The notes under the pieces: generated by a model
Database searches by the model: none
What the model saw: only the letters and a program-made list of their open reading frames with translations
Told to the model about the DNA's origin: nothing
Part shown: one piece after another, positions 63,041-64,000 of the stretch
Numbering within the stretch: the first letter of the stretch is position 1
How the letters are laid out: each line of letters opens with the position of its first letter
From: JARFQH01 sp963825595
Lineage (GTDB): Bacteria; Desulfobacterota; Desulfobacteria; Desulfobacterales; SG8-13
Reading direction: 5' to 3'
Assembly (NCBI GenBank): GCA_963825595.1
Contig: CAWGUE010000011.1
Coordinates: forward strand, 156,658 to 220,657
Length of the DNA: 64,000 nt
Translations under genes and position numbers: made by a program

Positions 63041-64000
63041 ATGCCAGACAAACTCATGATCACCATTGACGACCGTCGTATCGCAGTGGATGAATCGCCA
63101 TATATCATTGCCGAGTTATCAGCCAACCATAACAGGAAACTGGAAACTGCGCTAAAAATCATCGAACAAGCAAAAATGGCCGGTGCGGATGCCGTTAAAC
63201 TGCAAACCTATCGTCCCGACACCATTACGCTAAAATGTAATTCGGATGAGTTTCGTATCCGAGGAGGCCTGTGGGATGGCAAGACACTGTATGAGCTATA
63301 CGAAGAAGCGCATACACCCTGGGAGTGGCATCCTATCTTATTCGAACATGCCAACAAATTAGGCATTACGATATTCAGCTCTCCGTTTGACAAAACCGCG
63401 GTCGATTTCCTGGAAGGTTTGAACGTTCCGGCTTACAAAATTGCTTCTTTTGAAGCGGTAGACTTACCGTTGATTAAATATGTCGCCGGCACCGGCAAAC
63501 CAATGATTATATCCACCGGTATGGCAGCTGTCGAGGAAATTCAGGAAGCTATTGATGCTGCCCGTGAAGGCGGTTGCAAGGAATTGGCACTCCTGCATTG
63601 CATCAGCGGTTATCCAGCCCCGGCGATCGATTACAACCTGCGCACCATCCCAGAAATGATGCACCGTTTTAACCTCGTTATCGGTTTGTCTGATCACACC
63701 ATAGGCAATGCTTCGGCCATTACTAGCATTGCTCTCGGCGCGTCTATGATTGAAAAACACTTCACTCTTGATAAGAAGAGCGGTGGGCCAGATGACAGTT
63801 TTTCCATAGAACCAGAAGAATTAAAAAGCCTTTGCCGGGATAGCAAAACGGCGTGGGAGGCTCTGGGAAAAGTGGACTATTCTCAAAAATCAAGCGAAAT
63901 TGATAATGTCAAGTTCCGCCGCTTCTCTACTTCGTTAAATCGATGAAGAAGGGCGATGTGGTAATACCCGATGCGGTGCGGAGTGTCAGGCCGGGATATG
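63041..64000 (+). pseudogene. pseI: Pseudaminic acid synthase PseI, frameshifted before the SAF domain (3' partial)
   Basis: Condenses PEP with 2,4-diacetamido-2,4,6-trideoxy-L-altrose (NeuB family). ATG behind GGGAGG. The TIM-barrel part is intact: YIIAELSANHNRKLETAL, KLQTYRPDTITL, ISTGMAAVEEI, HCISGYPAP, GLSDHTIGN, IEKHFTLDKKSGGPDD. At 63923-63924 one base is missing after FRR: the listed frame ends at 63946, while the next frame reads LLYFVKSMKKGDVVIP and AVRSVRPGY, the start of the C-terminal SAF (antifreeze-like) domain, and runs off the window. Normal form about 345 aa. Mutation or sequencing error. Confidence 0.9.

Noticed and set aside
1..64000. CRISPR array, rRNA operon or further tRNA genes
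   Set aside because: No regularly spaced direct repeats, no rRNA-like blocks and no second cloverleaf noticed by eye on either strand.

Overview
This looks like chromosomal DNA of a Gram-negative, probably anaerobic, member of the Desulfobacterota (former Deltaproteobacteria; a Desulfosarcina/Desulfobacterales-type genome is my best guess). The inference rests on gene style (chorismate mutase-AroE fusion inside a compact aro operon, several PilZ proteins, MprF/VirJ pair, short-palindrome repeat families, mixed G+C of about one half) and not on any rRNA or marker search. Both edges cut genes: a GT4 glycosyltransferase at the left and pseI at the right.

Layout. 1-5.6 kb: MshA-like glycosyltransferase plus PIG-L deacetylase, an M48 protease with TPRs, and a minus-strand maf-yggS-queH operon in which a small indel fuses yggS to queH. 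5.9-9.2 kb: tRNA-Leu(TAA) with the decayed 3' end of a tyrosine integrase against it, then a gene-poor stretch holding a sigma-54 promoter, a 44-aa membrane peptide, a PilZ protein and a secreted protein; this has the look of an old island. 9.3-18.8 kb: membrane and stress genes (CaCA antiporter, DUF1003, truncated VirJ-like gene, frameshifted mprF, CorA, MscS, DUF599, M50 protease). 19-30.6 kb: two glycosyltransferases, a frameshifted lipoprotein gene, a second sigma-54 promoter with a 57-aa membrane peptide, two more PilZ proteins, a Nudix enzyme, and several envelope proteins of unknown function. 30.7-42.6 kb: guaA, a TrpF-like protein, EF-P, a PP2C-FHA-glycosyltransferase-HAD operon, manA, cupin, VOC. 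42.8-47.9 kb: CM-aroE, aroA, aroK, aroC, tyrA, i.e. shikimate to prephenate and on towards tyrosine. 48.1-49.9 kb: small protein, ComEA-like HhH protein, ERCC4/XPF-type nuclease. 50.1-64 kb: surface polysaccharide cluster: wHTH regulator, gmd, a SDR reductase/epimerase, a phosphoglycosyl transferase, a WbpM/CapD-type dehydratase, a beta-helix protein, a Wzx-like flippase and all six pseudaminic acid genes (pseB, C, F, G, H, I).

Themes. The mannose-6-phosphate isomerase and Gmd feed GDP-mannose chemistry; the WbpM/SDR/PGT trio can make and load a 6-deoxy-HexNAc on the lipid carrier; pse genes make CMP-pseudaminic acid. Three PilZ proteins suggest c-di-GMP control. Three families of small non-coding elements with inverted ends (MITE-like) are scattered through intergenic spaces. 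At least four otherwise intact genes (yggS, mprF, a lipoprotein gene, pseI) carry one- or two-base indels, which may be true mutations or assembly errors; this should be settled before any of them is called a pseudogene.
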